Source of the DNA: JAXMHQ01 sp046346665
Lineage (GTDB): Bacteria > Verrucomicrobiota > Verrucomicrobiia > Limisphaerales > JAXMHQ01
DNA length: 64,000 bases
NCBI GenBank assembly: GCA_046346665.1
Contig: JAXMHQ010000030.1
Location: 1-64,000 of the forward strand
Direction of reading: 5' to 3'
Part shown: piece by piece, positions 60,180-64,000 of the stretch
Numbering within the stretch: the stretch's first letter is position 1
Layout of the letters: the number at the start of each line of letters is the position of its first letter
Position numbers and translations under genes: made by a program
The notes under the pieces: generated by a model
Told to the model about the DNA's origin: nothing
The model's database searches: none
What the model saw: only the letters and a program-made list of their open reading frames with translations

Positions 60180-61614
60180 GTCGATGACGGTGAAAATTCC
60201 GCCGGTTCCGAAGGAACTCGAGCGCGTCCCGCTGGTGGAGAACCAGCACGGGTTCGCGTGGATCTCGGACAAGGTGGCGGGCGTCGCGGAGGGGCGGGCG
60301 CCGTTCTGGTGGTGGATGGCGTTCCTGCCGAGCCTCGCCCTCGCGTCGATGCTGGGCTGCATGCTGATTTACCAGATCTCCACCGGCGTCGGCGTCTGGG
60401 GCAACATGCGCCCGGTCATGTGGGGCTGGGACATCATCAACTTCGTCTGGTGGATCGGCATCGGCCACGCCGGGACGCTGATCTCGGCCATTCTGTTCCT
60501 GCTGCGCCAGCGCTGGCGCACGGGCGTGAACCGCGCCGCGGAAGCCATGACCATTTTCGCCGTCATGTGCGCCGGCATTTTCCCCGCCATGCACGTCGGC
60601 CGCGTCTGGTTCGACTGGTGGCTGTTCCCGCTCCCGAATTCCCAGGGCCCGATCTGGCCGCAGTTCCGGTCGCCCCTGATGTGGGACGTGTTCGCCGTCT
60701 CGACCTATTTCACCGTGTCGCTCCTGTTCTGGTACATGGGCCTGATCCCCGACCTGGCGATCATGCGCGACCGCGCGAAGACGAAGATCAAGCAGTTCCT
60801 TTACGGGCTGTTCGCGCTGGGCTGGACGGGATCGAACCGGCACTGGAGCAACTACGAAAAAGCCTACCTGCTGCTGGCCGGCCTTTCGACGCCGCTGGTG
60901 CTCTCCGTGCACTCGATCGTGTCTCTCGACTTCTCCGTGTCGCAGCTCCCGGGCTGGCACACGACGATCTTCCCGCCGTATTTCGTTGCCGGCGCGGTTT
61001 ACTCCGGGTTCGGCATGGTGCTGACGCTGCTGGTGCCGCTGCGGAAGATTTGCAAGCTCGAGGAAGTGATCACGATGCGGCACGTCGACGTGATGTGCAA
61101 AGTGACTTTGGCGACGGGATCGATTGTCGGGTTCGCCTACCTGATGGAATATTTCGTGGCATGGTACAGCGGGAATCCCTATGAGCGCTGGACGTTCTGG
61201 CACCGGATCTTCGGGACCTACTGGTACGGCGGCGCGGCGATGCTGGGATTCAACGCGCTGGTGCCGCAGTTGTTCTGGTTCAAGTGGGCGCGGACGAACC
61301 TGTTCGCCGTGTTCGTGATCTCGATCCTGGTGAACATCGGCATGTGGTTCGAGCGTTTCGTCATCGTGGTGGGATCGCTCTACCAGGATTTCCTGCCGTC
61401 GAGCTGGGGATATTACAAGCCGACGTGGGTGGACATCTGCACGTTCCTCGGCACTTTCGGCCTGTTCTTCACGTTGTTCCTGCTGTTCATCCGGTTCCTG
61501 CCGTTGATCGCAATTTCGGAAGTGAAAGGCGTGACGCCGCAGGCCGATCCGCACCACCCGCTGGGCGGCGCGAAGCATGAGGAAGCGGTTCCCGACGAGG
61601 AGGCGGCTGTATGA
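60172..61614 (+). CDS. actC: Alternative complex III subunit ActC (NrfD-like)
   Basis: 480 residues, about 10 membrane segments of the NrfD/PsrC family, where menaquinol is oxidised. WWWMAFLPSLALASMLGCML, INFVWWIGIGHAGTLISAIL and SVHSIVSLDFSVSQLPGWHT (the LD/HS region forms the quinone and proton site). ATG at 60172 lies inside the actB end; longer frames upstream are actB in another frame. Followed by actD with ATGA overlap. Confidence 0.95.
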   Translation: MAESMTVKIPPVPKELERVPLVENQHGFAWISDKVAGVAEGRAPFWWWMAFLPSLALASMLGCMLIYQISTGVGVWGNMRPVMWGWDIINFVWWIGIGHAGTLISAILFLLRQRWRTGVNRAAEAMTIFAVMCAGIFPAMHVGRVWFDWWLFPLPNSQGPIWPQFRSPLMWDVFAVSTYFTVSLLFWYMGLIPDLAIMRDRAKTKIKQFLYGLFALGWTGSNRHWSNYEKAYLLLAGLSTPLVLSVHSIVSLDFSVSQLPGWHTTIFPPYFVAGAVYSGFGMVLTLLVPLRKICKLEEVITMRHVDVMCKVTLATGSIVGFAYLMEYFVAWYSGNPYERWTFWHRIFGTYWYGGAAMLGFNALVPQLFWFKWARTNLFAVFVISILVNIGMWFERFVIVVGSLYQDFLPSSWGYYKPTWVDICTFLGTFGLFFTLFLLFIRFLPLIAISEVKGVTPQADPHHPLGGAKHEEAVPDEEAAV

Positions 61615-62138
61615 AACCTTACGGAGTGATTGCCGAATTCACGACGCCGGCGGCGGTGATGCACGCGGCGGAGCGGGTGCGCGACGCGGGTTACACGCGC
61701 TGGGATGTGTTCACCCCGTTCCCCGTGCACGGCATGGACCGCGCCATGGGCATGAAGAATTCCAAGGTCGGCTGGTTCGCCTTCATCGGCGGCGTCACCG
61801 GCTACACCTGCGGCATGCTGATGATCTGGTGGATGAACGCCGTGGATTACCCGATCGTCATCGGCGGCAAACCCATGTTCAGCCCGTTCGCCGCGTTCCC
61901 GCCGTCCTACGAACTCACCATCCTGCTCGGCGCCTTCGGATCGCTTGGCGGCATGCTGTTCCTGAACCGGCTCCCGCGGCTGCACCATCCGCTGCTCAAA
62001 CACCGCAAGTTCGCCGCGGTCACCCATGACCGGTTCTTCGTCGTCATCGAATGCCAGGACCCGAAATACTCGGAATCGGCCACGATGAAACTGCTGAAGG
62101 AAGCCGGAAGCCAATCGATCGAGGTGGTGGAGGAATAA
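61611..62138 (+). CDS. actD: Alternative complex III subunit ActD (DUF3341)
   Basis: 175 residues. YGVIAEFTTPAAVMHAAERV at the start, two membrane segments (GWFAFIGGVTGYTCGMLMIW and LTILLGAFGSLGGMLFLNRL), and FVVIECQDPKY near the end are the DUF3341 pattern. Structural, cofactor-free. Starts in ATGA overlap with actC and ends TAATG into actE. Confidence 0.95.
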   Translation: MKPYGVIAEFTTPAAVMHAAERVRDAGYTRWDVFTPFPVHGMDRAMGMKNSKVGWFAFIGGVTGYTCGMLMIWWMNAVDYPIVIGGKPMFSPFAAFPPSYELTILLGAFGSLGGMLFLNRLPRLHHPLLKHRKFAAVTHDRFFVVIECQDPKYSESATMKLLKEAGSQSIEVVEE

Positions 62139-62785
62139 TGCGCTATTTCCTGCTCATATTTGTGGTCTGCGTCGCGGCCGTCGTCGGAATCGCCGGCAAA
62201 CGCGGCCACCTGTCTCGCAAACCGCCGTTGTACGTGTTCCCGGACATGCGCCGGCAGCTCAAGCTGCGGCCCCAGGAACCGAACGGCTTTTTCGCCAACG
62301 GCATCAGCTCCCAGCAGCCCGTCGCCGGAACGGTCGCGCAATCCAAACCGCTCAACGTCGGCGGACGCGAGGTGTTTTCCTTTGAGGACGATCCCGTGTT
62401 CACCGGGCGCGAGGTCGGCACGACCAATTTCGTCGAGAACAATCCCTATCCCGTCAACGCCCAGCTCCTGCAGCGCGGCCAGCAGCGGTTCACGATCTAC
62501 TGCTCGCCCTGCCACGGACAACAGGCCGACGGCAACGGGATCACCAAGAAAGTCGGCGCCATGGCCGTCATCGCCAACCTGCATGACAAGCGCATCGTGG
62601 AAATGCGCGACGGCGAATTGTTTTACGTGATCACCCACGGCCGGAACCTGATGGGCGCCTACGGCCCGAACGTTCCCGTCGCGGATCGCTGGGCCATCAT
62701 CGCCTACCTGCGGGCCGTCCAGATGAGCCGGCTCGGATCGATCGACGACGTGCCGGCGGAACTGCGACCGGCCCTGACCAAGTGA
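62138..62785 (+). CDS. actE: Alternative complex III subunit ActE, monohaem cytochrome c
   Basis: 215 residues. Membrane anchor MRYFLLIFVVCVAAVVGIAG; one haem motif CSPCHG (~120) with the methionine ligand in NLMGAYGPNV. The repeated PYPVNAQLLQRGQQRFTIYC motif is typical of ActE. Likely electron exit from the complex. ATG at 62138 within TAATG. Confidence 0.94.
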   Translation: MRYFLLIFVVCVAAVVGIAGKRGHLSRKPPLYVFPDMRRQLKLRPQEPNGFFANGISSQQPVAGTVAQSKPLNVGGREVFSFEDDPVFTGREVGTTNFVENNPYPVNAQLLQRGQQRFTIYCSPCHGQQADGNGITKKVGAMAVIANLHDKRIVEMRDGELFYVITHGRNLMGAYGPNVPVADRWAIIAYLRAVQMSRLGSIDDVPAELRPALTK

Positions 62786-62787
62786 CT

Positions 62788-64000
62788 ATGAGCTCCCACA
62801 AACATGCCGACGCGGCCCCGCTGGATCTTTCGAAATGGCGGAGCCTGCCCGCCCGCCTGATCGGCGCCGGCCTCGTGGTCGCGGCCGCGGGCGCGGTGCT
62901 CAGCTTCAAGCACGACGGCGGACGGCACTTCGCGTTTTCGTGGCTGGTGGCGTTCATGTTCTGCCTCAGCCTGTGCCTGGGTTCACTTTTCCTGGTGCTC
63001 GTTCATCACCTGTTCGACGCCGGATGGTCGGTGCCGATCCGCCGGTTCAACGAACACATCGCCAGCCTGCTGTTCCCGTGGATGGCCATCCTGTTCATTC
63101 CCATCGCCATCATGGCGCCGAAGCTCTACCACTGGATGAGCCCCGCCGAACAGGCGCATCCGGACCACGCGCTCACCTCGAAATGGCCGCTGCTCACGAT
63201 CCCGGTTTTCTACGGAGTGTCCGCCGCGGTGTTCGTGATCTGGTGGATTCTCTCACACGGCCTTCGCAAATGGTCGCTGAAACAGGATGAAGTCGGCGGC
63301 GCGGAACCCACGTTCAAAATGCGCGGCTACGCCTACTGGGGCATTGTCGCGTTCGCGGTCACGCTCACCCTGGCCGTGGTCATGTGGATGCAGGCGCAGA
63401 CGCACGAATGGTTTTCGACGATGTACCCGGTCATCTATTTCGCCGGCAGCGCGTGGCTGGCGCTGGCGACGACGTATGTGATCACCATGATCCTCCACCG
63501 GCAGAACGTGCTGACCGAGGTGCTGCATGAGCACCAGTATTATTTCATCGGATCGCTCATGTTCGCGTTCACGGTGTTCTACGCCTACGTCCATTTCGCC
63601 CAGTATTTCATCATCTGGAACGCCAACATGCCGGAAGAAACTTTCTGGTACGTCATCCGCGAAAAGGGCACTTGGTTCTACGTGGCGATGGTCATCATCT
63701 TCGGCCATTTCTTCGTGCCGTTCCTCGGGCTGCTGCGCATCGACGTGAAGAGCTTCTTCCCCTACATGACCGCGATCTGCGCCTGGGCGTGGCTGATGCA
63801 CTTCGTCGATCTGTCGTTCAACATCCTGCCGGTCGAAAGCCCGACCGGGTATCCGTTCAAGTGGGCCTGGCTGGATCTCGGCTGCCTGGCGCTGATGCTC
63901 GGGGTTTTGTCGAAAGTTTTCCTGGCGAAATTCGCCGCGTCCGCGCCGTTCCCGATCAAGGACCCGCGGTTGATCGAGGCGATGGGTCATTTCCACCCGG
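62788..64000 (+). CDS. actF: Alternative complex III subunit ActF (3' end outside window)
   Basis: 404 residues visible, open to the window end. Multi-pass: SWLVAFMFCLSLCLGSLFLV, LLFPWMAILFIPIAIMAPKL, FYGVSAAVFVIWWILSHGLR, GIVAFAVTLTLAVVMWMQAQ, FIGSLMFAFTVFYAYVHFAQ and further. HTHEWFSTMYPVIYFAGSAW-like and FIIWNANMPEETFWY are found in ActF, the second NrfD-like subunit. ATG at 62788, two bases after the actE stop. Oxidase genes would be expected next. Confidence 0.92.
   Translation, partial: MSSHKHADAAPLDLSKWRSLPARLIGAGLVVAAAGAVLSFKHDGGRHFAFSWLVAFMFCLSLCLGSLFLVLVHHLFDAGWSVPIRRFNEHIASLLFPWMAILFIPIAIMAPKLYHWMSPAEQAHPDHALTSKWPLLTIPVFYGVSAAVFVIWWILSHGLRKWSLKQDEVGGAEPTFKMRGYAYWGIVAFAVTLTLAVVMWMQAQTHEWFSTMYPVIYFAGSAWLALATTYVITMILHRQNVLTEVLHEHQYYFIGSLMFAFTVFYAYVHFAQYFIIWNANMPEETFWYVIREKGTWFYVAMVIIFGHFFVPFLGLLRIDVKSFFPYMTAICAWAWLMHFVDLSFNILPVESPTGYPFKWAWLDLGCLALMLGVLSKVFLAKFAASAPFPIKDPRLIEAMGHFHP

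Overview
The window is 64 kb of high-GC bacterial DNA that looks like a chromosomal piece of a Verrucomicrobiota bacterium (Limisphaerales/Pedosphaerales-like). This rests on family knowledge rather than a search: a very long GreA-type factor like the one in Chlamydiae, a DUF5069 protein, giant secreted RCC1 plus Ig-like proteins, a complete alternative complex III operon, and intergenic spaces filled with short tandem 'phrase' repeats arranged as inverted pairs.

Layout. 1-6.8 kb: AddAB-type recombination helicase-nuclease, with addA split by an in-frame palindrome carrying an amber codon. 6.9-14 kb: membrane GrpE-like protein, zinc-ribbon protein, rsmB, the long GreA-like gene with a frameshifted end, DUF5069, and a frameshifted beta-helix protein. 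14-18 kb: rpmE, prfA, a HAD phosphatase, a four-helix-bundle gene lying between inverted repeats, and proC. 18-21 kb: an ECF sigma factor, a short membrane protein and a larger membrane protein in a coupled operon. 21.3-24.6 kb (minus): rpmH-rnpA-yidD-yidC-jag. 24.9-32.5 kb: rpsL-rpsG-fusA, then an intact ISAs1-type element and a glutathione peroxidase, then rpsJ-rplC-rplD-rplW. Tuf and everything from rplB onward are missing from their usual places. 32.7-40.5 kb: hypA, six Ech-type group 4 [NiFe]-hydrogenase genes (one a small subunit fused to a GNAT acetyltransferase) and a GltD-like flavoprotein. 40.8 kb: tRNA-Val(CAC). 41-50.3 kb: an HhH protein and two giant secreted proteins. 50.3-55.6 kb: housekeeping genes (rnhB, yraN, dus, an MnmC-like methyltransferase, an aminotransferase). 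56.2-64 kb: actABCDEF, cut by the window end.

Physiology suggested: quinol oxidation by alternative complex III for respiration, plus a proton-pumping ferredoxin-linked hydrogenase for low-oxygen or fermentative conditions. The Ech genes overlap or nearly abut, as do the act genes, so each set is probably one transcript.

The most unusual feature is the repeat system. At least fifteen unrelated short phrases (periods about 7-11 nt) occur in gene gaps, mostly as self-complementary arms. Some sit inside the loops of others, giving three- or four-layer nested hairpins (17756-18008 and 50915-51245), and several have been captured as coding sequence at protein ends. The second most unusual feature is the EchC-GNAT fusion.
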